Positions 50,403 to 59,292 are shown, counted from the stretch's first letter. The stretch is 64,000 bases of DNA from Christiangramia lutea (GCF_022489035.1 NZ_JAKVTV010000001.1:992001-1056000); one strand, 5' to 3'. Notes: generated from the sequence alone by a model not told the origin. Translations and numbers: made by a program.

Positions 50403-50463
50403 GTTTTCTGGTCTATGATAGTTTATCTGAAAATCGGGCGCTCTGCTATTATAATTTTAAGTG

Positions 50464-52098
50464 ATGAAAAAGAAAATCAGTAAAATAATTCTTCTTCCTG
50501 TAGTTCTAATCGGGATTTTTATAGGTACCGTAAGTTTTAAGTCAGACTTCTTCGAAATAGCGAAGCAGATAGAGATCTTCACCACACTTTTCAAGGAGAT
50601 CAATATGAACTATGTGGATGAAACAAATCCTGCCGCATTAATGGATACTGCTATAAAATCCATGCTCACAGACCTTGATCCGTATACCAATTACTGGAAT
50701 GAACAGGATGTGGAAGCTGCCAGGATCAATAGCGCCGGGGAATATACAGGTATTGGAGCACTCGTTAAAGCTGAGGAGAAGGTTATAACAGTAATTGAAG
50801 CCTACAAGGATTATCCTGCCGATAAAGCCGGTTTAAAAGCCGGAGACGAAATAATTAAGATTGGAAATATCAATGTAGCAGATTTTAAAGAAGATGCCGG
50901 AGAACTGCTAAATGGAGCTCCTAATACTGAGATTAATATCATTTACCGGCGCCAGGGCGAAATTAAAACGACTTCTTTAAAGAGAGGATCGGTAGAACTT
51001 AGCGCCGTGCCTTTCTATAAATTATTGGATGATAATTCAGGATATATCGTCCTTTCAAGGTTCAATGCCAAAGCATCTACTGAAGTTGGTAGAGCTTTAA
51101 AAGACCTTAAAAATCAGGGAGCAGATAAGGTGATCCTTGATCTTAGAGGTAATCCTGGTGGTTTGCTGAATGAAGCCATTAACGTGAGTAATATATTTAT
51201 AGACCAGGGTGAACTAATAGTGACCACTAAATCTGAAATAGAAAAATATAACCGGGAATATTTTACCAAAAACGAACCTATAGATACTAAAATTCCACTG
51301 GTAATTCTGGTTGACGGAAGAAGTGCTTCAGCCAGCGAGATCGTGGCAGGAGCCATTCAGGATCTGGATAGGGGAGTGATCGTAGGAGCCAGAAGCTTTG
51401 GAAAAGGACTGGTACAAAGGCCACGGGAGCTTGCCTATGGAACCCAGCTGAAGATCACGATTTCCAGGTATTATACTCCAAGTGGCAGGTGTATACAAGC
51501 ACTGGATTATAGAAGAAGAACCGAAGACGGGAAGGCGATAAGGACCAAAGTTGAAGATTACAATGAATTCAAAACCAGGAATGGAAGATCTGTTTTCGAT
51601 GGGGGTGGTATTCTTCCGGATGTGAAAATGGAATCTTCAGAATTCAGCGATATTACTCAGTCGCTATTGATCCAGGATGCCATATTTGATTATGCAACGA
51701 AATATTATTATTCCCACGATATTAATGAGCCCGAGAATTTCAGTTTTTCTGATTCAGATTTTAATGACTTCAAAAACTACTTAAAAGCTTCAAATTTTCA
51801 ATATCAAACCTCTACAGAAAGGGAACTGAATGAAATGATGGAAAAGGCAGAAGAGGAAGAATTGAAGAACAAAATATCTTCTGAAGTCGAAAAAATAAGG
51901 TCTCAGATCTCTAGTTTTAAAGACCAGGAATTAGATAGAAAAAGACCGGAGATCGCCAGTTTATTAACCGATGAGATCCTAAAAAGATATTTTTATAAGG
52001 AAGGATTATATGAATATTATACTGATAATAATCCTGAGATCAAAAGAGCAAAAACTTTACTTAATGATCCTTCAGAATATTCGAGGATACTAAAATAG
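50464..52098 (+). CDS. S41-family carboxy-terminal processing peptidase
   Basis: A 544-residue periplasmic protease with an N-terminal anchor (IILLPVVLIGIFIGTVSF). The tail-binding PDZ domain (~95-170: YTGIGALVKAEEKVITVIEAY, DKAGLKAGDEIIKIG) precedes the S41 core with ILDLRGNPGGLLNEAI, the catalytic Ser in DGRSASASEIVAGA and Lys in SFGKGLVQ. A helical C-terminal extension of ~130 residues follows. It degrades or matures proteins from the C-terminus. The ATG at 50464 is preferred over the GTG three bases earlier. It is followed 10 bp later by the hydroxylase-like gene. Confidence 0.93.
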   Translation: MKKKISKIILLPVVLIGIFIGTVSFKSDFFEIAKQIEIFTTLFKEINMNYVDETNPAALMDTAIKSMLTDLDPYTNYWNEQDVEAARINSAGEYTGIGALVKAEEKVITVIEAYKDYPADKAGLKAGDEIIKIGNINVADFKEDAGELLNGAPNTEINIIYRRQGEIKTTSLKRGSVELSAVPFYKLLDDNSGYIVLSRFNAKASTEVGRALKDLKNQGADKVILDLRGNPGGLLNEAINVSNIFIDQGELIVTTKSEIEKYNREYFTKNEPIDTKIPLVILVDGRSASASEIVAGAIQDLDRGVIVGARSFGKGLVQRPRELAYGTQLKITISRYYTPSGRCIQALDYRRRTEDGKAIRTKVEDYNEFKTRNGRSVFDGGGILPDVKMESSEFSDITQSLLIQDAIFDYATKYYYSHDINEPENFSFSDSDFNDFKNYLKASNFQYQTSTERELNEMMEKAEEEELKNKISSEVEKIRSQISSFKDQELDRKRPEIASLLTDEILKRYFYKEGLYEYYTDNNPEIKRAKTLLNDPSEYSRILK

Positions 52099-52108
52099 AT
52101 ACCTGAAT

Positions 52109-52927
52109 TTGGATAATTTTCTCTTATTCTTTGAAGAAATGCCAACCTGGCAAAAACTGGTATGGCTAATTTTCATTCTTGGAGGTTTCTGGATCCTGGA
52201 AGGTTATTATGCCCTGGTCAAATTCAATTATAATAAATGGGAACACGCCAAAACAAATTTATTGTTATTGGGTTTTGTATTATTAATAAATCTCTTATTC
52301 GGAATCCTTACAGCAGGAGTTTTTATCTGGATGAATAAATCTAATTTCGGCTTATTACATCTTATAGACCTACCAATATGGGCTGAACTTATTTTATCAA
52401 TAATGATCCTGGATCTTGTTGCACAGTATTTTGTGCATTATTTATTGCATAAGGTAAAATGGATGTGGAGGCTTCACATAGTTCATCATTCAGATCTGCA
52501 AGTAGATACTACTACAGGTACCAGGCATCATCCCTTTGATTTTATACTGAGAGAATGTTTCGCTCTTATTGCAGTGCTTATAACTGGAATGCCCGTATCG
52601 TATTATTTGATCTACAGACTTCTAAGTGTGTTTTTTACTTATTTTACCCATGCCAATATCAAACTACCTTTGAGACTGGATAAGGCATTAAGTTATATTT
52701 TTGTAACCCCAAACGTTCATAAGTTCCACCATCATTATAAATTACCATGGACTGATAGTAATTACGGGAATATGCTAAGTATCTGGGACAGGCTCTTCGG
52801 AACTTTCGTTTATGAAAAAACAGAAGAAATAAGGTACGGTTTGGATATTCTGGAAGGTAAGGAATCTAACAGGATAGGATATCAACTTAGAATTCCTTTC
52901 AACAGGTCTATAATATCAAAGAATTAA
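52109..52927 (+). CDS. Fatty-acid hydroxylase / sterol-desaturase family membrane protein
   Basis: A 272-residue integral membrane di-iron protein with four TM segments and the histidine boxes HYLLHKVKWMWRLHIVHHSD, TRHHPFDF, THANI and VHKFHHHYKLPWTDSNYGN. The family inserts hydroxyls or double bonds into lipids, such as fatty acids or carotenoids. The substrate is unknown. The start is taken at TTG 52109, 10 bp after the S41 stop; an ATG at 52139 (MPTWQKLVW) is the alternative. It is convergent with the GNAT gene, one base apart. Confidence 0.88.
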   Translation: MDNFLLFFEEMPTWQKLVWLIFILGGFWILEGYYALVKFNYNKWEHAKTNLLLLGFVLLINLLFGILTAGVFIWMNKSNFGLLHLIDLPIWAELILSIMILDLVAQYFVHYLLHKVKWMWRLHIVHHSDLQVDTTTGTRHHPFDFILRECFALIAVLITGMPVSYYLIYRLLSVFFTYFTHANIKLPLRLDKALSYIFVTPNVHKFHHHYKLPWTDSNYGNMLSIWDRLFGTFVYEKTEEIRYGLDILEGKESNRIGYQLRIPFNRSIISKN

Positions 52928-52928
52928 A

Positions 52929-53375
52929 TTATTCTTTCACCATGGCAATATGAGGAATGCCATCTTCCAGGTAACCTTCTCCCACCGTTTGGTATCCATG
53001 TGACTCATAGAATTTTATAAGATATTGCTGGGCTGAAAGTTTGATATTCGAGGTTTTATAATGGTCTTTTATGGCCATATCTGAAGCTTTCATGATCTCA
53101 TGTCCATAACCGTATTTCCTTTCAGATTCCTTCACTACAACTCGACCAATAGCTGCTTCTTCAAAATAATATCCGGGAGAAAAACACCTGGTATAAGCAA
53201 CAATTTGATTGTTTTTAAAACCGATAATGTGAAGGGCATTAGCATCTTTACCGTCAATATCCTGGTAGACGCAATCCTGCTCCACCACGAACACTTCAGA
53301 TCTTAATTGTAAAATGTCATAAAGTTCAGTGAGCTCTAACTCACTGAACTTTTTTACTACAATGTTCAAATCCAT
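52929..53375 (-). CDS. GNAT acetyltransferase, ElaA-like
   Basis: A 148-residue cytosolic protein. DILQLRSEVFVVEQDCVYQDIDG is the ElaA-type N-terminus; AIGRVVVKESERKYGYGHEIM is the acetyl-CoA pyrophosphate loop; LSAQQYLIKFYESHGYQTVGEGYLEDGIPHIAM closes the fold (motif read in parts). The acceptor is unknown. It lies 3 bp after rpiB on the same strand, so they are cotranscribed. A strong hairpin lies within its first codons (53321-53355). Confidence 0.9.
   Translation of the reverse strand: MDLNIVVKKFSELELTELYDILQLRSEVFVVEQDCVYQDIDGKDANALHIIGFKNNQIVAYTRCFSPGYYFEEAAIGRVVVKESERKYGYGHEIMKASDMAIKDHYKTSNIKLSAQQYLIKFYESHGYQTVGEGYLEDGIPHIAMVKE
53321..53355 (+). terminator. Terminator-like hairpin inside the GNAT gene (plus-strand orientation)
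   Basis: AAAGTTCAGTGAG (53321-53333) and CTCACTGAACTTT (53340-53352) pair perfectly (13 bp, 6-nt loop), and on the plus strand a T run continues to 53355. It would stop read-through from the hydroxylase gene, about 400 nt after its stop. On the minus strand it lies at codons ~8-18 of the GNAT gene. Confidence 0.5.
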
Positions 53376-53378
53376 GGG

Positions 53379-53822
53379 TTATGAACAATATTTTTTAGCA
53401 GGAATTTTATCTACTCTCCTTTGGTGTCTTCCACCTTCAAATTTGGTATTAACAAAGGTTTCGGTCATTTCAGCGGCAAGTTCTTCAGAAACAAACCTCG
53501 CAGGAATACTTAGAACATTAGCGTCGTTATGTTCCCTGGCCAGTTCCGCGATCTCTTTATTCCAGCAAAGTGCCGATCTAACTCCCTGGTGTTTGTTTGC
53601 AGTCATGTTTGCCCCGTTACCACTACCACATATAATGATTCCAAGATCTGCTTTTTTGTTTTCAACATCCTCTGCAACGGGATGTACAAAATCTGGATAA
53701 TCTACGCTTTCGTTAGAGTTGGTACCATAATTAGTTACCGTATGGCCCATAGACTCCAGCTTCTCCTGTATCTTTTGTTTATAAACAGTACCTGCGTGAT
53801 CGTTTCCAATAGATATTCTCAT
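53379..53822 (-). CDS. rpiB: Ribose-5-phosphate isomerase B
   Basis: A 147-residue RpiB/LacAB enzyme of the pentose phosphate pathway. It carries ISIGNDHAGTVYKQKI, YPDFVHPVAEDV, IICGSGNGANMTANKHQGVRSAL (catalytic Cys and anion hole, read in parts), HNDANVLSIPAR and the C-terminal FEGGRHQRRVDKI. It starts at ATG 53822 with a -7 box close upstream and is cotranscribed with the GNAT gene. Confidence 0.96.
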   Translation of the reverse strand: MRISIGNDHAGTVYKQKIQEKLESMGHTVTNYGTNSNESVDYPDFVHPVAEDVENKKADLGIIICGSGNGANMTANKHQGVRSALCWNKEIAELAREHNDANVLSIPARFVSEELAAEMTETFVNTKFEGGRHQRRVDKIPAKKYCS

Positions 53823-53839
53823 AGTTGAATTGTTTGCCG

Positions 53840-53847
53840 CAAAGTTA
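53840..53847 (-). promoter_or_regulatory. -7 box of rpiB
   Basis: Minus-strand TAACTTTG matches TAnnTTTG, 17 bp before the ATG. No -33 TTG at the usual distance. Confidence 0.45.
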
Positions 53848-54336
53848 AAAAAAGAGGCTGTTAACCACCTTATTTTTGATTGTTAATTACTTTATTGAAT
53901 CTCTTATTTTTCAGCGTTTTAAAATTGACAGCATATTGTGGAAAACATATGATGATTTACTCAAAAAGAAATTTGATTTTTAAGAAAATTATAATAATAC
54001 CAGCATAAGATTGAAATAATCAAATTATAACTCATGAATTTTTTATCAAGTTATGAGCAGTTAAAAACACATTGTTGACAATTGTTAACTTCGAAGTTTT
54101 CAATAATTGATATTAAAACAATTTTATGAACTTTTGTTAAGTAAATCTTAAAACGCTAAGAATATCAATTACTTAGCAATTAACACCTATGTTGATAAAC
54201 TGTTATTAAATGCTTACAACTGAAATACCAAATCTTGACTAAAAAAATTGTTCTACAAATTAACACGCCATCATATAACATCATTTAATTTTTTTAAAAA
54301 AGAAGAAAAGATAAATATGATATATACTGTTTATAA
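53848..54336. other. Long AT-rich intergenic region with DnaA-box-like words
   Basis: The gap between rpiB and the DUF2007 gene is 514 bp and holds no convincing ORF. It contains TGTGGAAAA (53937-53945) and TGTTGATAA (54190-54198), each one mismatch from TGTGGATAA, and TGTTGACAA (54073-54081), two mismatches. An inverted repeat CTCAT/ATGAG (54031-54057) and many TGTTAA words are also present. A replication origin or a multi-site regulatory region is possible; neither is proven. Confidence 0.35.
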
Positions 54337-54579
54337 CTAAACGATCCTTAGATGGGAAGATTTGTCATTTAGAGAATCTATTATTTGTTTTGCTTTAGAA
54401 ATAAATGATGGATGAACCATAAGTCTTATTCCGCCGAAAGCAACTGAGGAAAGAGGTAGAAGACCTATTAGGGTTTCATTCTGGAAGTAATGGCGTATGC
54501 CGGCATTCTCGAACTCTAGTTTAATGACTAGATATTCGTGTGGATAGGTGAACGTAGCAAGGCATATATAATCCTTCAT
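54337..54579 (-). CDS. DUF2007-type small protein
   Basis: An 80-residue protein with the pattern of the DUF2007 (putative signal-transducing) family: FTYPHEYLVIKLEFENAGI, FQNETLIGLLPLSSVAFGGIRLMV and FISKAKQIIDSL. The fold resembles a ferredoxin-like or PII-like small domain, and no catalytic residues are apparent. The function is not known. It precedes nothing on its strand within 500 bp; the tiny membrane protein gene lies 34 bp upstream in the same direction. Confidence 0.75.
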   Translation of the reverse strand: MKDYICLATFTYPHEYLVIKLEFENAGIRHYFQNETLIGLLPLSSVAFGGIRLMVHPSFISKAKQIIDSLNDKSSHLRIV

Positions 54580-54613
54580 GATAAAAAGAAATTAACCTTA
54601 TTAAAGATAGGCT

Positions 54614-54784
54614 TTATTCCTTAGAACTGTAAGCTACGGTAGAAGTATAAATCTCTGGTTGCTTTTGGAAAAATTCTGTTTTCTTATTCAGGGATTTGTT
54701 GATGCTGGTCACAAAGTAGATAATTCCGAAAATAAATATCAGAAAAAATAGGGCCGAAAACTTGACAGACTTGTTGACTTTCAT
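54614..54784 (-). CDS. Small single-pass membrane protein (56 aa)
   Basis: A 57-codon frame with an ATG at 54784. Residues ~9-28 are a clear TM helix (FSALFFLIFIFGIIYFVTSI) preceded by a basic MKVNKSVK start, followed by a polar tail ending AYSSKE. This gives an N-in, single-span topology. No family is recognised. It is same-strand and 34 bp upstream of the DUF2007 gene, so possibly one transcript. Real-gene status rests on the sensible start, TM pattern and position only. Confidence 0.5.
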   Translation of the reverse strand: MKVNKSVKFSALFFLIFIFGIIYFVTSINKSLNKKTEFFQKQPEIYTSTVAYSSKE

Positions 54785-54977
54785 AATCTTAAATCAAATG
54801 TAAGGTCTAGTAGTCGGGGGAATGTTAAAGTAAAATTAAGAAAAAATTAAGAAACAAAAACAAGTTTTTCTAAAAAAAATGTTAAATGCCAATATTTATA
54901 AGGTTTTATATATGGTTATTCCCCAGCGACTTAACAAAACTTTAAAGTGAAAATCTCATTGTATAGTTATAATGGCG

Positions 54978-54985
54978 TAATTTTA
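54978..54985 (+). promoter_or_regulatory. Weak -7 box of rnr
   Basis: TAATTTTA is one mismatch from TAnnTTTG and lies 17 bp before the rnr ATG. The remaining 190 bp back to 54785 show nothing else. Confidence 0.3.
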
Positions 54986-55002
54986 TCGTATACTAATTGA
55001 TA

Positions 55003-57201
55003 ATGAAGAAAAAGAAGAAGAATAAACCTAAAATACAAGGTAACCTTTCCAGAAGTATCATCGATATACTTCGAAAAAATTCCGGAAAAACATATAACTA
55101 CAAACAAATAGCTTCAATACTTGGTGTAAATGATGCCAGCAGTAGGAACCAGATCATAAAAAAACTTGCTCAGCTTGCGGCCAAAAAGCAAATTGAAGAA
55201 GTAGATCGGGGTAAATTCAAAATCGAGGGAAGTAAAAATTACTATACCGGCGTTCTGGACTTAACCACTAAAGGCTATGGTTATGTGATGGTTGAAGAAT
55301 TGGCAGACGATATTTTTATTGCGAATAAGGACCTCAATGCCGCTTTTGATGGAGATACCGTAGAGATCTACGTCTACAATCGACGAAGAAGAAAAAGATC
55401 TGAAGGTGAGATAACCAAAATCGTAAAAAGAAAGCGTACCGAATTCGTTGGAACCCTTCAGAAAAAGAAGGATTTTGGATTTGTGGTGGTAGATGATAAA
55501 TCTATGTATACAGATTTCTTTATTTCCGGAAATAAGCTAAATGATGCTGAAAATGGAGATAAAGTGGTAGTTGAATTTGAAGAATGGCCAGATAAGGCTG
55601 ATTCTCCTTTCGGTAAAATAATCAGGGTTCTTGGAACTCCTGGTGAACATCACACCGAAATACATTCTATACTAGCCCAATATGGCTTACCACATGATTT
55701 TCCGGAAGAAATTGAAGAATTTGCCAATAAGATAGATACTTCCATCAACGAAGAGGAAATAAACAAGAGAAGGGACATGAGAGATGTTCTTACTTTTACG
55801 ATAGATCCTAAAGATGCGAAGGATTTTGATGATGCCCTTAGTTTTCAGAAACTTGAAAACGGAAATTATGAGGTGGGTATCCATATTGCCGATGTTTCTC
55901 ATTACCTGCAGCCGGGAACAATATTAGATGACGAGGCCTATGAAAGGGCTACCTCGGTTTATCTTGTAGACCGGGTAGTACCTATGTTACCTGAGATCCT
56001 TTCTAATAATGCTTGTTCATTGAGACCGAAAGAAGAAAAATTTACATTTTCTGCAGTTTTTGAGATAGATGACAAAGCCAATGTAAAAGATCAGTGGTTT
56101 GGAAGGACGGTAACCTACTCAGATGAAAGATTTGCATATGAGGAAGCGCAACATATTATCGAGACGGGTACGGGAACTATTCCTGAGGATGTTTCTATCC
56201 GGAAACATTCATATTCTGTTCGAGGAGCATTAGTTGAAGCCGTTATCACCCTGAACAGGCTGGCTAAGAAAATGCGTGCGGAAAGGATGAGGGATGGAGC
56301 CATTTCCTTTGATAAAGTGGAAGTGAAATTTCATTTGAATGAAGAAAATAATCCAACCGGTGTATTTTTTAAGACCGCTAAAGATGCCAATAAATTAATT
56401 GAAGAATTCATGCTTCTTGCAAATAGGAAAGTGGCTGAATTTATTGGAAAAAAGAAACCTCAAAAGACATTCGTTTACAGGTGTCATGATGAACCAGATG
56501 ACGAAAAACTTGCTTCATTACAGAATATTGTGGGTAGGTTTGGTCATAAACTTAACCTGAAAGATAGAAAAACAACTACCTCTTCACTGAACAAATTACT
56601 TGAAGATGTACAGGGAAGAAAAGAGCAGAATATGGTGGATACGCTTGCTATACGGTCTATGAGCAAAGCTTATTATGGGACCGAAAATATTGGACATTAC
56701 GGGCTGGCTTTTGATTACTATACCCATTTTACCTCTCCAATTAGAAGATATCCAGATGTTATGGTGCACAGGTTACTTCAACATTATCTGGATGGAGCAA
56801 AATCTGCCGACGAGGAAGAATATGAAAGTAAATGTCACCAGTGCAGTGAAATGGAGAACCTTGCCTCCAATGCAGAAAGGGATTCCATTAAATACATGCA
56901 GGTGAAATTTATGCAGGATCATGAAAATGAGGAATTCCTTGGAGTAATTTCAGGGGTTACCGAATGGGGAATTTTCGTCGAGATCGTTGAAAATAAATGT
57001 GAAGGAATGATTCGTCTTAGAGATATGAATGACGATCATTATGTGTTCGACCCAGAGGAATTCGCTGTGACGGGTAAAAGAACCGGGCAAACCTATACTC
57101 TTGGAGATGAAGTTTATGTAAAGGTTAAAAATGCCGATCTAGTGAAACGACATCTTGATTTCACCTTACTCGGGAATAGGGAAGAAGTAGAGGCTAGCTA
57201 A
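55003..57201 (+). CDS. rnr: Ribonuclease R
   Basis: A 732-residue 3'-5' exoribonuclease that degrades structured RNA. A Lys-rich start and a winged-helix domain (SIIDILRKNSGKTYNYKQI) are followed by cold-shock domains (TTKGYGYVMVEE, KKKDFGFVVVDD). The RNB catalytic core has TIDPKDAKDFDDALS with its metal-binding Asp residues, then HYGLAFDYYTHFTSPIRRYPD (read in parts). The C-terminal S1 domain (LGVISGVTEWGIFVEIVEN) closes it. The ATG at 55003 is used; an in-frame TTG two codons upstream is weaker. Confidence 0.96.
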   Translation: MKKKKKNKPKIQGNLSRSIIDILRKNSGKTYNYKQIASILGVNDASSRNQIIKKLAQLAAKKQIEEVDRGKFKIEGSKNYYTGVLDLTTKGYGYVMVEELADDIFIANKDLNAAFDGDTVEIYVYNRRRRKRSEGEITKIVKRKRTEFVGTLQKKKDFGFVVVDDKSMYTDFFISGNKLNDAENGDKVVVEFEEWPDKADSPFGKIIRVLGTPGEHHTEIHSILAQYGLPHDFPEEIEEFANKIDTSINEEEINKRRDMRDVLTFTIDPKDAKDFDDALSFQKLENGNYEVGIHIADVSHYLQPGTILDDEAYERATSVYLVDRVVPMLPEILSNNACSLRPKEEKFTFSAVFEIDDKANVKDQWFGRTVTYSDERFAYEEAQHIIETGTGTIPEDVSIRKHSYSVRGALVEAVITLNRLAKKMRAERMRDGAISFDKVEVKFHLNEENNPTGVFFKTAKDANKLIEEFMLLANRKVAEFIGKKKPQKTFVYRCHDEPDDEKLASLQNIVGRFGHKLNLKDRKTTTSSLNKLLEDVQGRKEQNMVDTLAIRSMSKAYYGTENIGHYGLAFDYYTHFTSPIRRYPDVMVHRLLQHYLDGAKSADEEEYESKCHQCSEMENLASNAERDSIKYMQVKFMQDHENEEFLGVISGVTEWGIFVEIVENKCEGMIRLRDMNDDHYVFDPEEFAVTGKRTGQTYTLGDEVYVKVKNADLVKRHLDFTLLGNREEVEAS

Positions 57202-57261
57202 TCTAAAAACTAATTCATTTGGCTTTAAGAAGACAATTTTCTGCTAAAAGAACAAAAAGTT

Positions 57262-57269
57262 TACATTTG
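57262..57269 (+). promoter_or_regulatory. -7 box of the LysE-family gene
   Basis: TACATTTG matches TAnnTTTG, 17 bp before the ATG at 57287. Confidence 0.5.
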
Positions 57270-57286
57270 TAATACAACTTAACTGT

Positions 57287-58021
57287 ATGCTACAGGACGT
57301 TTTAGCAGCATTACCTCTCGGTTTTTTTCTGGCTTTCTTATTTGGGCCTGTTTTTTTTGTATTGCTCGAAACAGCTGCAATTAAAGGATTTAGGGCGGCT
57401 TTTGCCCTAGATACAGGGGTGGTGATTGCAGATATTGTCTTTATTGTCATCGCCTACTTTAGTACTACCAAACTCCTGGAAAGATTAAAAGATGACCCCG
57501 CATTGTTCATTTTTGGCGGAATGATACTTACTACTTATGGTGTTATGAGTTTCCTTCAAACCAAGAAGAACATGCAAACCGATGAAGAAACTCCGGAAAT
57601 TAGGAAACTTGGTAAAAGCGATTACTTCAGCCTGTGTGTAAAGGGTTTTCTACTCAATTTTATCAATATTGGTGTTCTTGGCTTCTGGCTTGGAGTAATC
57701 ATCGTATTTGGCCCTAAATTGGATATGGAGCCAAACAGGATATCGGTTTTTCTAAGTAGTGTACTGGCAACTTACCTGGTTGTTGATGTGGCCAAGATCC
57801 TCCTCGCAAAGAAACTTAATCGGAAACTTACGCCAAACCGAATATATGTTATGAAAAAGGCGATCAGTGTCATACTGGTAATTTTTGGTGGAGTACTTAT
57901 TTTCCAGGGCCTTTTTCCGAATCAGGTAAATGAAATCAAAGATCAGATCGAAGAGATAACTCCCCAGGATTCACTTATCGGTAAACTTGAAAGTTTTTCT
58001 GAAGAAGAATCAGAGAAATAA
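57287..58021 (+). CDS. LysE-family amino-acid exporter
   Basis: A 244-residue inner-membrane protein with six TM segments. ALPLGFFLAFLFGPVFFVLLETA and FRAAFALDTGVVIADIVFIVIAYFS (read in parts) are the LysE/RhtB N-terminal pattern; GFLLNFINIGVLGFWLGVI is the conserved Asn-containing TM4. The C-terminal ~30 residues are an acidic cytosolic tail. The family exports amino acids such as lysine or threonine. The substrate is unassigned. A terminator shared with tRNA-Cys follows immediately. Confidence 0.88.
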   Translation: MLQDVLAALPLGFFLAFLFGPVFFVLLETAAIKGFRAAFALDTGVVIADIVFIVIAYFSTTKLLERLKDDPALFIFGGMILTTYGVMSFLQTKKNMQTDEETPEIRKLGKSDYFSLCVKGFLLNFINIGVLGFWLGVIIVFGPKLDMEPNRISVFLSSVLATYLVVDVAKILLAKKLNRKLTPNRIYVMKKAISVILVIFGGVLIFQGLFPNQVNEIKDQIEEITPQDSLIGKLESFSEEESEK

Positions 58022-58053
58022 AAAAAGCTTCCTGAAAATTCAGAAAGCTTTTT
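58022..58053. terminator. Bidirectional terminator between the LysE gene and tRNA-Cys
   Basis: AAAAAGCTTCCTGA (58022-58035) pairs with TCAGAAAGCTTTTT (58040-58053) with one mismatch and a 4-nt loop. T runs occur on both strands. Confidence 0.8.
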
Positions 58054-58054
58054 G

Positions 58055-58125
58055 AGGCATCGAGCGGATTCGAACCGCTGTACAAGGTTTTGCAGACCTC
58101 TGCCTAGCCACTCGGCCACGATGCC
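58055..58125 (-). tRNA. tRNA-Cys (GCA)
   Basis: A 71-nt cloverleaf: acceptor GGCATCG/CGATGCC, anticodon stem GAGGT/ACCTT with loop CTGCAAA (anticodon GCA), T arm AGCGG-TTCGAAT-CCGCT. The discriminator base is T (U73), the known identity base for tRNA-Cys. CCA is not encoded. Confidence 0.95.
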
Positions 58126-58175
58126 TTATACAGGTTGGCAAATGTAATAAAAATTTTAAGTTTCAAAACTAAAAT

Positions 58176-58532
58176 CTAACGGGATTTAGTCCTGCTTACT
58201 GTAACCATAGCTACGTTTCCTCCTATTGGCGGGTTGATTTTCGAAACATCCACCTTTGCCTTTTGGACCATAATGAGCTCGTCCATAATACGTTTCAGGA
58301 TTCTTTCGGCTACATTTTCAAGCAATTTAGAACGTATGGCCATTTCTTCCTTTACGATCTTATTTAAATGAACATAATCTATGGTGTCACTTAGTTTATC
58401 GGTTTTTGCAGAATGGGAAAGATCTCCATAAACCTTAAGGTCTACCCGGTAATCACTTCCTATTTTTCCTTCCTCGTCAAGACATCCATGGTAAGAGAAT
58501 ACCTTGATATTCTTTAATTTTATTACTCCCAC
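58176..58532 (-). CDS. folB: Dihydroneopterin aldolase
   Basis: A 118-residue folate-pathway enzyme that splits dihydroneopterin into 6-hydroxymethyl-dihydropterin and glycolaldehyde. IKLKNIKVFSYHGCLDEE contains the family N-terminus. DTIDYVHLNKIVKEEM and LLENVAERILKRI carry the substrate Glu, and VDVSKINPPIGGNV the catalytic Lys region. The start codon is GTG at 58532, which yields the conserved N-terminus. Confidence 0.93.
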   Translation of the reverse strand: MGVIKLKNIKVFSYHGCLDEEGKIGSDYRVDLKVYGDLSHSAKTDKLSDTIDYVHLNKIVKEEMAIRSKLLENVAERILKRIMDELIMVQKAKVDVSKINPPIGGNVAMVTVSRTKSR

Positions 58533-58575
58533 ATTAAATTTTTTACAAAGATAAACGCTCTGGGTTTGATATCAA

Positions 58576-59292
58576 TTATTGAATAAGCTTTTCTCCAATC
58601 ATGCCTATTAGAAATCCAAGATTAGCACCTAAAGCAGGAACCCAGGTTCGTTTTAATTTTACATTTGGCGCAATATCCTGGAAAATGAGATATAGAATTC
58701 CACCACTGGCGAAAACCATTAAAAAGGAGGTAACCTGTGGCAGGTCTCTAAGGAAAAGGTGGCCAAGCAACGCACCTATTATTCCGGCAAAACTTAAAAT
58801 GAATAAAATAAGCAGACTTTTTTTAACCGAAAATCCTGTTTTAATAAGGTCTCTATAAGAATTAAACGATTCTGGAAGGTTTTGTAATCCTATAAAAAAG
58901 GCCAGAAGAATACCTGTTTTTTCACTAGTCGCAAACAGAGCACCCAGGGCAATTGCTTCGGGAACAAAATCTAATAGCATTGCCAGTAATTGTGAAAGTT
59001 TACTACCTGATTTTTCCAGTTTTTTATCTATTAAAAAGAATATAATACCACCTGAAGCGAACGCAAGAATTAAAAGGAACAGCGATAAATTTTCCAGGCC
59101 ATGAGGAACCAGAACAAGGGCTATGGCAGCGATAAGTATTCCTCCCGCAAAAGCAATAATGAAATGAAGGATCTCAGATTTCTTTCTGTTTCCTTTAAAT
59201 TTTTCTTTGAAATATTTTGAAAGTAGTCCACCAAAGAATACGGTGATACCTGAAAATGCTGAATAAAGAATTATCCTGAATATGTCCTGCAT
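58576..59292 (-). CDS. ZIP-family metal transporter
   Basis: A 238-residue inner-membrane protein with eight TM segments. The sequence FIIAFAGGILIAAIALVLVPHG, MLLDFVPEAIALGALFA and FFIGLQNLPESFNSY (with conserved His/Asn/Pro-Glu metal-site positions in TM4 and TM5) is typical of bacterial ZIP proteins. The canonical His of the TM4 HxxPE-like motif reads DFVPEA here. It takes up Zn or related divalent metals. It is 43 bp upstream of folB on the same strand, so probably cotranscribed, and divergent from glnS. Confidence 0.85.
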   Translation of the reverse strand: MQDIFRIILYSAFSGITVFFGGLLSKYFKEKFKGNRKKSEILHFIIAFAGGILIAAIALVLVPHGLENLSLFLLILAFASGGIIFFLIDKKLEKSGSKLSQLLAMLLDFVPEAIALGALFATSEKTGILLAFFIGLQNLPESFNSYRDLIKTGFSVKKSLLILFILSFAGIIGALLGHLFLRDLPQVTSFLMVFASGGILYLIFQDIAPNVKLKRTWVPALGANLGFLIGMIGEKLIQ

